This document shows positions 17,425-26,359 of a stretch of 64,000 nt of DNA, piece after piece. The DNA comes from Halofilum ochraceum (GTDB taxonomy: Bacteria > Pseudomonadota > Gammaproteobacteria > XJ16 > Halofilaceae): NCBI RefSeq assembly GCF_001614315.2, contig NZ_LVEG02000009.1:16758-80757 (forward strand), written 5' to 3'. Position 1 is the stretch's first letter. Each line of letters opens with the position of its first letter. Position numbers and translations under genes: made by a program. The notes under the pieces were generated by a model. It made no database searches. It was not told where the DNA came from and worked only from the letters and a program-made list of their open reading frames with translations.

Positions 17425-18066
17425 TCACTTTGGTTCATGAAAGCGAATATTCTCCCGCACCAGCGATTCAGCCAGCGTCCCGTTGCCATCGCGAATCGCT
17501 TTGATGAGGGCTCTATGCGATTCAGCGATTACCTGCGCGGATACACGCTGATTAGACATCGAGATATACATCCGAAACTGGTTTGCAACACGGTTATAGT
17601 GTTCGATCAGTCGAGAATTCCCGGATCCGTTCATTATTAACGCATGAAGCTCAAAATCCAGACGACTCGCTGTACCGTGTTCGTCGCGCGCCGCCGCCTC
17701 AAGGATCCGGTCGAAAGCCTCGCCCAACCTTATTACGCCGTCCTCGGTAAGATTCTCGGCCGCCAGTCTGGCCCCCAAACCTTCAAGCGTGCTTCTTAGG
17801 GTCCCTATCTCCCAGATGTCATGCGCACTGAATTCGTAGACCCGATACCCGGAGTAGGGTACGTGGCAAACGAGGCCTTCATCGATTAACCGTCGGAGTG
17901 CTACACGGACCGTGCCTCGCGAGATGCCAAACTCGGCGGCCGCCTCGCTCTCAAGCAGTCGCTCACCGACCTTGATGTTTCCTTCAACAATCCGCCGCCG
18001 GAGGATTGATGTTGCCTGTTCTTCCAGGCTTTCTCGGCTGGGCTTTTCTCGCTCGTAAATTGTCAT
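17425..18066 (-). CDS. GntR-family transcriptional regulator (FadR/FCD subfamily)
   Basis: 213 residues. The winged helix-turn-helix is at about residues 15-80 (GERLLESEAAAEFGISRGTV, RRLIDEGLV). The C-terminal all-helical FCD domain runs to about residue 205 with the metal/effector residues expected of the family in RLDFELHALIM and AESHRALIKAI. It is the last gene after the HIBADH-like and ALDH genes on the same strand, 108 bp past the ALDH stop, and most likely controls that operon and the divergent binding protein. The perfect palindrome at 20847-20861 is its probable operator. Codons look more AT-rich than in neighbouring core genes. Confidence 0.88.
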   Translation of the reverse strand: MTIYEREKPSRESLEEQATSILRRRIVEGNIKVGERLLESEAAAEFGISRGTVRVALRRLIDEGLVCHVPYSGYRVYEFSAHDIWEIGTLRSTLEGLGARLAAENLTEDGVIRLGEAFDRILEAAARDEHGTASRLDFELHALIMNGSGNSRLIEHYNRVANQFRMYISMSNQRVSAQVIAESHRALIKAIRDGNGTLAESLVRENIRFHEPK

Positions 18067-18174
18067 CGGTTGCCTTTAGGGCTTCGCCGTCAAGTCACGC
18101 GGCCCACCAGTCCTTTCGAGCGGAAATTTGGCCACGCTGGCAGCAATTATAACCACTGCCAGCGCTGTGGCTCA

Positions 18175-19695
18175 TCACAACTGAATCCAGGCCGATTTGC
18201 CCTGGGTGTACTCCAACAGGCTCTCGAAGCACTTGTCGCGTGAGTTGCCGGACTGTTTCCAGCCGCCGAACGGCTGCGTCATGTCGCCGTCATCGAACGT
18301 GTTGACCCAGATCGTTCCGGCCTCGAGATCCCGGACGCAGCGATGGCCCCGGCTTAAATCCGAGGTCCATACGCCGGCGGCCAGCCCGTAGATCGTGTCG
18401 TTCGCGATACGGATGGCCTCCTCTTCGGAATCGAAGGGCATGATCGCGGCAACGGGCGCGAACAGTTCTTCGCGCGCGATGGTCATGTCCGGGCGCACGT
18501 CCGCATACGCCGTCGGCTCCACATACGCGCCCCCGGTGAGCGATTCGCTCGCCGTCTCACCGAAGATCTTCTTCGCCCCTTCGTGTTCCGCGCCCTCCAT
18601 CATGCCGACGACGCGATCGCGCGCGCTGCGGTCGACGAGAGGGCCACAGCGGACCCCGGGGTCGAGCGGATCGCCCGGTACATAGCGACCGGCGGCCCGC
18701 TCGCGGAATTTCTCGATGAACCGATCGTAGATCGAGCGCTCGACGAGCAGGCGCGAACCCGCGTTGCAGACCTCGCCCATGTTGACGAAGATCCCGTCGA
18801 TCGCCGCATCGACCGCGGTATCGAGATCCGGCAGATCCGCGAAGAACAGCTGCGGGCTTTTGCCCCCGCATTCCAGGGCGAGCTTCTTCATGTTGGAGTC
18901 GCCCGCCGCGCGCAGCAGTTCCTTGCCCACGGCCGCGGAGCCCGTGAAACTGACCTTGTCGACATCCGCGTGTTCGCCGAGCGCCTTGCCGGCCTCCTCG
19001 CCAACCCCCGAAATCACGTTCAGCGCCCCGGCGGGGCCGCCCGCCTCGCGCAACAGGTCCGCGGCGCGAAGCACGCTCAGCGAGGCCTCTTCGGCGGGCT
19101 TGAGCACGACACAGTTGCCGGCCGCCAGCGCCGGCGCGATCTTCCACATCGCCATCATCAACGGGTAGTTCCAGGGCGAAATCGCCCCGACCACGCCGAT
19201 GGGCTGACGCAGCGTGTAGTGGAGCACGCTGTCATCGGTCGCGGTCGTCGTGCCGGTCACCTTGTCGATGGACTCGGCGAAGAACCGGATCGTCGTCAGG
19301 ACCTCGGGCATGTCGTACTCGACCATGTCCGCGATGGGGCGTCCCATCTCAATGGTATCGAGCGCGCTGAACTCGGAGGCGGCCGCTTCGATGCGGTCCG
19401 CCCAGTCGAACATGATCCGCGCGCGCTCGCGCGGTGATTTGCGACCCCAGACACCATTGGCGTGGGCCCTCCGGGCGGCCCGGACGGCATGGTCGATGTC
19501 GGCTCGGCCGCCGCGGGCGATCGACGCGACCTTTTTTCCGTCAGCGGGATTGACCGAGTCGATCGTGTCGCCGGATTCGGCGGCCCGCCGTTCGCCGTCA
19601 ACGAACATGCGGCCATCGATCTCCAGCCGCCCCACGAAGCCGGTCCAGTCCTCGCGGGTCCATGTGCCCGCCTCGCTCAGATTCATTCCACTCAT
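18175..19695 (-). CDS. NAD(P)-dependent aldehyde dehydrogenase
   Basis: 506 residues, full length. The catalytic Cys310 lies in GEVCNAGSR and the general base Glu275 in LECGGKSP, 35 residues apart as usual; the oxyanion Asn is in SPWNYPLMMA and the cofactor motif is FTGSAAVGKE. The sequence looks closest to the broad PuuC / betaine-aldehyde / aminoaldehyde group, so the substrate could be an amino- or trimethylamino-aldehyde, but this is not decided by the sequence. It follows the HIBADH-like gene (52-bp gap) and precedes gntR; the neighbouring choline/betaine-type binding protein favours a quaternary-amine aldehyde. Confidence 0.9.
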   Translation of the reverse strand: MSGMNLSEAGTWTREDWTGFVGRLEIDGRMFVDGERRAAESGDTIDSVNPADGKKVASIARGGRADIDHAVRAARRAHANGVWGRKSPRERARIMFDWADRIEAAASEFSALDTIEMGRPIADMVEYDMPEVLTTIRFFAESIDKVTGTTTATDDSVLHYTLRQPIGVVGAISPWNYPLMMAMWKIAPALAAGNCVVLKPAEEASLSVLRAADLLREAGGPAGALNVISGVGEEAGKALGEHADVDKVSFTGSAAVGKELLRAAGDSNMKKLALECGGKSPQLFFADLPDLDTAVDAAIDGIFVNMGEVCNAGSRLLVERSIYDRFIEKFRERAAGRYVPGDPLDPGVRCGPLVDRSARDRVVGMMEGAEHEGAKKIFGETASESLTGGAYVEPTAYADVRPDMTIAREELFAPVAAIMPFDSEEEAIRIANDTIYGLAAGVWTSDLSRGHRCVRDLEAGTIWVNTFDDGDMTQPFGGWKQSGNSRDKCFESLLEYTQGKSAWIQL

Positions 19696-19747
19696 ATATC
19701 TGCCTACTCCGATTGCCTGTGCACTGCCCGCGCGGATCGCCGCGGCT

Positions 19748-20695
19748 TTACGGCGTCACCTCGCGCCCCGGCTCCTCGGGCTCGTCATCCACCAGATCGG
19801 CGGGGAATCCCGGGGCCCGCAGGCTCACGCCGCAGTCGTCCTCGAGTTTGCGGACCACCATCGGCGACCACGCCCGGTCGCCGTAGCGCTCCTGCGCGTC
19901 GATGAACTGCTTCTGGACGGTCTGCGCGACCTCGGTCGACACCCCGTTGCGTTCGGCCAGTCCACCGAAGATGCCGATGTCTTTGAGCACGAGATCGAGC
20001 GTGAAATTGATGTCGTAGCTGCCGTTGAGGATGATCTGGCTCTCCGTCTCGTGGACGAACGAGTTGCCCGACGACGCCTTGATCGCCTCATAGGTCGTGG
20101 CCATGTCCATGCCCGCCTTCTTCGCGACCACCCACGCCTCGCCGAGCGCGGCCAGGTGCACCGAGGCCAGATAGTTGGTGATCACCTTCAGTACCGATGC
20201 GCTGCCGACCGGCCCCGTGTGCAGGATGCGCCGCCCCATGCACTGCAGCACGGGGAAGGCGCGGTCGAAGGCCTCGCGTTCGCCGCCGACGAAGATCGAG
20301 ATGTTGCCCGTGGCGGCGCGGTGACAGCCGCCCGAAACCGGCGAGTCGAGCGCCAGCGCCCCGGTCGCGGCGACCCGCTCCGAGAGGCGCACGATCTCCG
20401 CCTCCTCGGTGGTACTCATCTCCATCCAGATTTTGCCGGCCGACAGGCCCTCGAGCACGCCATTCTCGCCCTCCATGACCGACGCGCTCGCGGCGGGAGA
20501 CGGCAGGCAGGTGATCACGATGTCGGATCCCCGGGCCAGCTCCACGGGCGTATCGGCCCATTTCGCGCCGCCCTCGAGCAGCTCCGCGGCCGCTCCCCGA
20601 TCCAGTTCGTGGACGGTCAGGTCGAACCCGTTACGCAGGACACTGCCCGCGAGCTTGCCACCGACATTGCCCAGCCCGATCACGCCGATTTTCAT
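19748..20695 (-). CDS. 3-hydroxyisobutyrate-dehydrogenase-like NAD(P) oxidoreductase (beta-hydroxyacid DH family)
   Basis: 315 residues. The Rossmann motif is GVIGLGNVGGKLAG (4-17), the substrate loop is DSPVSGG (117-123) and the catalytic Lys170 is in LKVITNYL, all standard for the beta-hydroxyacid dehydrogenase family. Members interconvert a beta-hydroxyacid or hydroxy-sulfonate and the matching semialdehyde; together with the adjacent ALDH this suggests a two-step alcohol-aldehyde-acid oxidation. The ATG has GGGGAG six bases upstream. It is the first gene of the HIBADH-ALDH-gntR operon. A C-terminal acidic tail (VDDEPEEPGREVTP) extends past the fold. Confidence 0.88.
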   Translation of the reverse strand: MKIGVIGLGNVGGKLAGSVLRNGFDLTVHELDRGAAAELLEGGAKWADTPVELARGSDIVITCLPSPAASASVMEGENGVLEGLSAGKIWMEMSTTEEAEIVRLSERVAATGALALDSPVSGGCHRAATGNISIFVGGEREAFDRAFPVLQCMGRRILHTGPVGSASVLKVITNYLASVHLAALGEAWVVAKKAGMDMATTYEAIKASSGNSFVHETESQIILNGSYDINFTLDLVLKDIGIFGGLAERNGVSTEVAQTVQKQFIDAQERYGDRAWSPMVVRKLEDDCGVSLRAPGFPADLVDDEPEEPGREVTP

Positions 20696-20843
20696 GAACT
20701 CCCCTTTTTATGTGCGCCAAAAGTGACGAACTCGACCGCAAACGAGTCCGAGAAGCCTGAAGTCTCCTGCGCGGGCTCCAAAGCTGGATGTATCCGCAGC
20801 AGACAGGACAGCCAGGCTGGATACGCTATTGCTCGTGCTTGGG

Positions 20844-20871
20844 AGGTGTCAACCGTTGACAGTTGACACCT
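20844..20871. promoter_or_regulatory. Palindromic operator, probably for the GntR regulator, overlapping a -35 box
   Basis: TGTCAACCGTTGACA (20847-20861) is a perfect 7-1-7 palindrome, and GTTGACA is repeated directly after it (20862-20868); the outer arms AGGTGTCAAC / GTTGACACCT also pair. TTGACA at 20863-20868 is a perfect sigma70 -35 box for the plus strand with TAGCGT 17 bp later. The site lies between the divergent HIBADH-like gene (starts 20695) and the binding-protein gene (starts 20988), where repression would block both. Confidence 0.7.
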
Positions 20872-20987
20872 GATTACCGCCTGTTTAGCGTAGATACGGA
20901 CACCTTGGCCGGCGTCGACAACGCACTGCGCTTACGCCGAGAGGTGTATGAAAACGACGAACACATCCGAATAAATAGGGGCGCAAG

Positions 20988-21977
20988 ATGAAGAACCTCG
21001 TGCACGCTGCGACAGCGGCCGTTCTCACCCTGTCTATCTCTCCAATCGCTTACTCTGCTGACGCTGAAGAACTCGCGGCGGATTACGACTGCTCCACAGT
21101 ACGCTTTGGACAACCGTCCTGGACTGGGGTGAAAGTCAAGACCGCTGCGGCGACGTGGATACTCGAAAACCTCGATTACGAAACAGAGACGACCACGGCG
21201 TCCCTGGCGATCAGCTATAAGGCGATGGAAGGCGGCGACATCGACACCATGCTCTCCCAGTGGTTCCCATCTGCGCGACAGATGTTCCGCCCGTTTGGAA
21301 TCAAGGGATCTCTCGACATGGTCTCGCCGAACCTTACCGGCGGGACATACACGGTCGCTGTTCCTTCCTACGTCTATGAGGCCGGCGTAACCAGCATCGA
21401 AGACCTTGATCAACACCGTGATAAATTTGGCGGAGAAATTTACGGCATCGATCCGGGAAGCACCGGCAATGATACCGTCAAGGCAATGATTGAAGACGAC
21501 TATGCCGGCCTCGGCGACTGGGAGCTTGTCCCATCAAGCGAACCCGGAATGCTGGCCGAGGTTGGAAAACGGACTGGCGACAAGGAATGGATCGCGTTCC
21601 TCGCATGGTCCCCCCATCCAATGAACATCAATTACGACATCAAATATCTGTCCGACGGCGCAAAATACTGGGGTCCTAACAAGGGCGAAGTCATTGTGCA
21701 GACCGTCACGCAGGAAGGTTTCGCATGGGCCTGTACCAACGTAGGCCAGTTCCTCGATAATTATGAATGGACCGTTGAAGAACAAAGTCTCGGTATGAAC
21801 TACGTGCGGAATGAGGGCATGGAGCCGCTCGCTGCCGCCAAGAAAGTGATTCGTCAGAATCCGGATATGGTCAGCCGGTGGCTCGATCGTAGTGGGATTT
21901 ACCAAACCGGCGGGATCACCCGGATGGATGGCTCGGGTGACAGTGAAGCGATTATCAGGGACGCCCTGAATCTTTAA
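20988..21977 (+). CDS. Quaternary-amine ABC transporter substrate-binding protein (ProX/ChoX-like), orphan
   Basis: 329 residues with a signal peptide cut near SPIAYSA (about residue 24), so it is periplasmic. It belongs to the OpuAC/ProX group that binds choline, glycine betaine and relatives. Trp45, Trp92, Tyr121 and Trp207 fall at exactly the spacing of the aromatic box I recall for choline-binding ChoX (Trp43, Trp90, Tyr119, Trp205), while the ChoX Asp45 that binds the choline hydroxyl is Gly47 here. That suggests a trimethylammonium ligand with a different tail. No permease or ATPase gene is next to it. It is divergent from the HIBADH-ALDH-gntR operon and closed by a terminator. Confidence 0.85.
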   Translation: MKNLVHAATAAVLTLSISPIAYSADAEELAADYDCSTVRFGQPSWTGVKVKTAAATWILENLDYETETTTASLAISYKAMEGGDIDTMLSQWFPSARQMFRPFGIKGSLDMVSPNLTGGTYTVAVPSYVYEAGVTSIEDLDQHRDKFGGEIYGIDPGSTGNDTVKAMIEDDYAGLGDWELVPSSEPGMLAEVGKRTGDKEWIAFLAWSPHPMNINYDIKYLSDGAKYWGPNKGEVIVQTVTQEGFAWACTNVGQFLDNYEWTVEEQSLGMNYVRNEGMEPLAAAKKVIRQNPDMVSRWLDRSGIYQTGGITRMDGSGDSEAIIRDALNL

Positions 21978-22004
21978 CTGTCACCTTGTTGTCTCGTGAT
22001 CCGC

Positions 22005-22040
22005 ACGGCCCCGGCATGATTGTCGGGGCCGTTTTCTTTG
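22005..22040 (+). terminator. Rho-independent terminator of the binding-protein gene
   Basis: A 9-bp stem ACGGCCCCG (22005-22013) / CGGGGCCGT (22024-22032) closes a 10-base loop and is followed by TTTTCTTT. It lies 28 bp past the stop codon. Confidence 0.9.
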
Positions 22041-22571
22041 AATGCAGGCGGAAATGGGATCAGCTCCGCCATCTGCATGCCGGCGAACCTGGAGCTATTT
22101 CTTAATTCATTGATGGTGACCATTCCCGAGATTCTTTGGCGAAGAGTAATCCCCCCGTTTCCAGGTGGTGCGAGAAGCGGAACTCGTGCAATCGGCCGAA
22201 GGTTAGGCGGAGACGCTCTACATTCTTGATCGCTGGACAATTAGACGCCCATGGCGAACGTGATTACCGATTGCACCCGTGTGTCGAGCCGGAGAATCCT
22301 GAATCGGCCTCGCTCCACTGGGCTGACCGTCTCGGACGAGCGTTCGATCCAACGTCCGATGCCGGGGCGCCTTCGGTATTGGAAGCTCAGCGACGCATGC
22401 ATGCCGGATCGATGGGTCCGGAAGGCCCGGGAAAACGCGCTGGTCCTGGGCGTAACCGCGTTGTCCGCTCTTTTATTCTCCCCGCGGACTCCGCGACTCT
22501 GCGAGAAACGCCTTTCTTATCAAGCCTTCCCACGCCCAACAACGACTCGCCCAGGGGGAACGGGGTAGCGC
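22041..22571. other. Gene-poor stretch between the accessory module and thrC
   Basis: No convincing gene. Open frames on both strands are short or lack ribosome sites and protein-like composition. At about 22476-22515 there is one copy of the repeat family with CCGCGGACTCCGCGACTCTG, also seen near 7.6 and 7.9 kb. The thrC stop is at 22572 and no clear terminator follows it. Confidence 0.6.
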
Positions 22572-23954
22572 TCAGGCTTGGGTTTCTTCCAACAGCAGAT
22601 CCCGCAATGCGCCCGCGTCCGCCGCATGGTGGCGGTAGCGTTCCGGGGCCTCCATGACCGCTTCCAGCAGTTCCGGTCGCGGCGGCTCGTGTCCGGTCGC
22701 CTTTCGAGAGGCGTCCGGGAACTTGGCCGGATGCGCGGTCGCGGCGACCACGACCGGGCCTTCGAGGTCGAGCGTGCGCGCTGCGTGTGCGGCCGTGGCG
22801 GTGTGCGGGCAGAGCATCTCGCCGGTTTCCCGCCAGGTACGGGCCATTTCTTCCAGCGCCTCGGCCTCGGTGCAACGCACCGCGGAGAAGCGCTCGCGCA
22901 GGCGGCCAAGCGTTTCGGTGTCGACGTCGAACGCGCGGTCCTCGGTGAGCGCGCGCTGCCATTCGGTGACGGCCGTCGTGTCGCCTTCCGCGGCGAACCA
23001 GAGGGCGCGCTCGAAGTTGCTGGAGACCTGGATGTCCATGCTCGGCGAGATCGTCTGCCGGGTCTCGCGCCGCTCCATGCGGCCGGTCTCGAAAAAGCGC
23101 GGCAGAACATCGTTGTCGTTCGAGGACAGGACCAGGCGGCCGACCGGGAAACCGAGCCGGCGGGCGACATCGGCGGCCAGGATGTTGCCGAAGTTGCCGG
23201 TCGGGACGATGTAATTGACCGGCCCGCCGCCGCCCAGGCGCAGGGACGACCAGATGTAATACGCCACCTGGCAGGTGATGCGTGCCCAGTTGATCGAGTT
23301 GACCGCCGTCAGGTTCAGCGCTGCCGCCTCCGGGTCGACGAACAGCGCCTTGACCATGGCCTGACAGTCGTCGAAATCGCCGTCGATCGCGAAGTTGGCG
23401 ACGTTGGCGTGGGGCAGGGTGGTCATCTGGCGGCGCTGCACCTCGGATACCCGGCCTGCCGGGTGCAGTACGACGACCGAGATGTTCTCGCGCCCGGCGA
23501 AGGCGGCCGCGGCGGCGGCGCCCGTGTCGCCTGAGGTGGCGCAGATGACGGTCGCGTGCCGGCCCTCGCGCTTCAACTGCTGCTCGATCAGCTCGCCGAC
23601 GAACTGCAGGGCGTAGTCCTTGAAGGCCAGCGTCGGCCCGTGGAACAGCTCCAGGAGCCAACGGTCCTGATCCAGCTGTTTGTGTGGCGCGATTGCGGGA
23701 TGGGTGAATGCACTGAGTGCCCGGTCGACGCTCGCGGCGACCGCGGCGGGTTCAATGTCCGGCGCGGCAAATCGGGCGATGATGTCACGCGCGACGGTGG
23801 CGTAATCGGCACCGACGAAGTCCGACCGCGTGGACGCCGCGAGCGGCTCGATCCGCTCGGGCACGAACAGACCGCCGTCGGGGGCAAGGCCGGCGAGCAG
23901 GGTGGCGGCGAAGCCATGACTCGTGCCGTCACCGCGCGTGCTGTGATATTTCAT
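22572..23954 (-). CDS. thrC: Threonine synthase
   Basis: 460 residues. The N-terminal MKYHSTRGDG and LAPDGGLFVPE are typical of the longer bacterial ThrC type; the PLP-binding Lys112 is in LAFKDYALQ, and the phosphate-binding loop appears as CATSGDTGAAA with NYIVPTGNFGNILA for the cofactor. It converts O-phosphohomoserine to threonine. AGGAC lies close before the ATG. No hom or thrB gene is adjacent. It marks the return to core genes after the accessory stretch. Confidence 0.95.
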   Translation of the reverse strand: MKYHSTRGDGTSHGFAATLLAGLAPDGGLFVPERIEPLAASTRSDFVGADYATVARDIIARFAAPDIEPAAVAASVDRALSAFTHPAIAPHKQLDQDRWLLELFHGPTLAFKDYALQFVGELIEQQLKREGRHATVICATSGDTGAAAAAAFAGRENISVVVLHPAGRVSEVQRRQMTTLPHANVANFAIDGDFDDCQAMVKALFVDPEAAALNLTAVNSINWARITCQVAYYIWSSLRLGGGGPVNYIVPTGNFGNILAADVARRLGFPVGRLVLSSNDNDVLPRFFETGRMERRETRQTISPSMDIQVSSNFERALWFAAEGDTTAVTEWQRALTEDRAFDVDTETLGRLRERFSAVRCTEAEALEEMARTWRETGEMLCPHTATAAHAARTLDLEGPVVVAATAHPAKFPDASRKATGHEPPRPELLEAVMEAPERYRHHAADAGALRDLLLEETQA

Positions 23955-24176
23955 GTCCTGCGCTCCGGTCAGTGCCGAATCGGTGGGACCCGGCGAACGG
24001 GAACCATAAGCGTGGTGCGTGCGCGATCGGCTCGCGTTTTGCCGGTTGCGGGGGGTGCCCGGTTCCCGTCGGTGATGCCGCCCGGGCGCCGCCCCTCGGG
24101 GAGAATCCGTGGGTGGCTGCAGCGGCCCGCATTATAAGGCAGCAACCCCGGTTTGTGACCGCGCCGCCGGTCGGCT

Positions 24177-25166
<990 letters not shown>

Positions 25167-25269
25167 ACGCGCTCCGGTTGCTGGATCGGCGGGTCGCCCC
25201 GATTCGGGGCGCACAGGATAGGCCGATCGCAGGGCCGCTGTCAGGTGCAGGTCCGCGCATACGCTGGCC

Positions 25270-25467
25270 TCAATGTTCCCGCTGCCTTGCCCGCAGGGCC
25301 GCGATTCCGCGCCGAACGGTGCGGACCGTCAGCAGGAATGCGGCTGCCCGGGCACTGGCCTGCAGCGCGTCGCGCCGTACGGTGATGTCACCGAGGCCCT
25401 CGGCCGCGGGCTGCCCCGCGTTGGCGGTACGGGTCGTTGCGGGGATGTGCGTGTCGATGGTTGCCAT
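25270..25467 (-). CDS. Small hypothetical protein
   Basis: 65 residues, not recognised. The ATG at 25467 has a strong GGAGG eight bases upstream, which is the main reason to call it. The first half is Thr/Ala/Gly-rich; the second half ([20 protein letters not shown]) is a basic amphipathic or hydrophobic helix that could sit at a membrane, followed by a basic tail. It lies 48 bp downstream of the oxidoreductase gene on the same strand and could be co-transcribed. Confidence 0.5.
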   Translation of the reverse strand: MATIDTHIPATTRTANAGQPAAEGLGDITVRRDALQASARAAAFLLTVRTVRRGIAALRARQREH

Positions 25468-25515
25468 GAGGTTTTCCTCCACTGTTTCGTCAGGTGGTCT
25501 TGTCGGCTGGCCCGT

Positions 25516-26268
25516 TTACTGAAGATTCCACCGCTCGGGTCGGTCGTGACGTATCACGCCGTCTTCATCCCAGTCGGCCCAGCCTGTGAACGGGATCGGC
25601 TCATCGGTTTCGATGTGTTCCAGTCGTTGCGCCCAGTTCTGGAGGTACGCATCCAGTTGTTTCCGGAAACGCTGTTCCTCCTGGTAGACGAGTCCGCCGC
25701 CCTGGATGCCGTAGGCCACGAACGGCGCCAGCACGTCGTAGCCGACGTAATAGAGCGAGTAGTGCATGCCCAGCATCAGATGCTCCATATGGCCGTTGCG
25801 CCCATAGCGGGAGAAGGCCGCGCCCGGGGCACCGGTCGTGACGGAGCAGATGGCGCGGCGCCCCCGGAAGTACCCGTGGTCGTAGCGCATGCCGCCGGTA
25901 TAGAGGCCGCCATAGACGAACACCCGGTCGATCCACCCCTTCAACAGGGCGGGTTGCGCGTGCCACCAGAGCGGATACTGGAAGATCACCAGATCGGCCC
26001 GTTCGAGGCGTTCGATCTCGGCCCGGATTCCGGGCGGGAGCGTGCCGGATTCCCAGGCGTGGCGCTGCTCCGTGAGCGCGGCGAAGACCGCCGGGTCGGC
26101 GCGATCCGTGTAATGGGCCGGTCCCTCGGTCGGATCGAATCCCTCCGCGTAGAGGTCGGCGACTTCCACGTCGTGACCGGCGCCCGTCAGGGTCTCGACG
26201 GCGACCTCCGTGAGCGCGCCATTGAAGGAGCGGCGCTCCGGATGGCTGTGAACGATGAGTACATGCAT
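25516..26268 (-). CDS. NAD(P)H oxidoreductase, flavodoxin-like fold (KefF/MdaB/NQO group)
   Basis: 250 residues. MHVLIVHSHPERRSFN is the FMN/FAD-phosphate loop of the family, FQYPLWWHAQPALLKGWIDRVF (split) the conserved central segment, and TTGAPGAAFSRYGRNGH the flavin loop. Such enzymes reduce quinones or electrophiles with two electrons. The start at 26268 fits the family N-terminus; the ribosome site is weak. It is divergent from a LysR regulator with an 89-bp gap, the classic layout for regulator and target. Confidence 0.88.
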   Translation of the reverse strand: MHVLIVHSHPERRSFNGALTEVAVETLTGAGHDVEVADLYAEGFDPTEGPAHYTDRADPAVFAALTEQRHAWESGTLPPGIRAEIERLERADLVIFQYPLWWHAQPALLKGWIDRVFVYGGLYTGGMRYDHGYFRGRRAICSVTTGAPGAAFSRYGRNGHMEHLMLGMHYSLYYVGYDVLAPFVAYGIQGGGLVYQEEQRFRKQLDAYLQNWAQRLEHIETDEPIPFTGWADWDEDGVIRHDRPERWNLQ

Positions 26269-26340
26269 GGGACACCCACGGGATTTACCTTGATATGCGC
26301 AGCCTATATCGTTGCGTTGGTGCACAGGAATTCCCTGTAG

Positions 26341-26359
26341 ATGCAATTTAAGTTTGCAT
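26341..26359. promoter_or_regulatory. LysR-type box in the divergent lysR / oxidoreductase promoter
   Basis: ATGCAA-N7-TTGCAT is a perfect 6-7-6 inverted repeat of the T-N11-A class. It lies in the gap between the two divergent genes and its right arm overlaps the lysR start codon at 26358. Confidence 0.6.

Noticed and set aside
16736..22571. Attachment-site duplication of the tRNA-Phe 3' end and an integrase
   Set aside because: I looked for a repeat of the tRNA 3' end to the right of the accessory genes and for a recombinase and found neither.
22136..22657. Open frame of 173 codons upstream of thrC
   Set aside because: It starts inside a gap with no ribosome site, crosses a repeat and overlaps the end of thrC on the other strand; composition is not protein-like.
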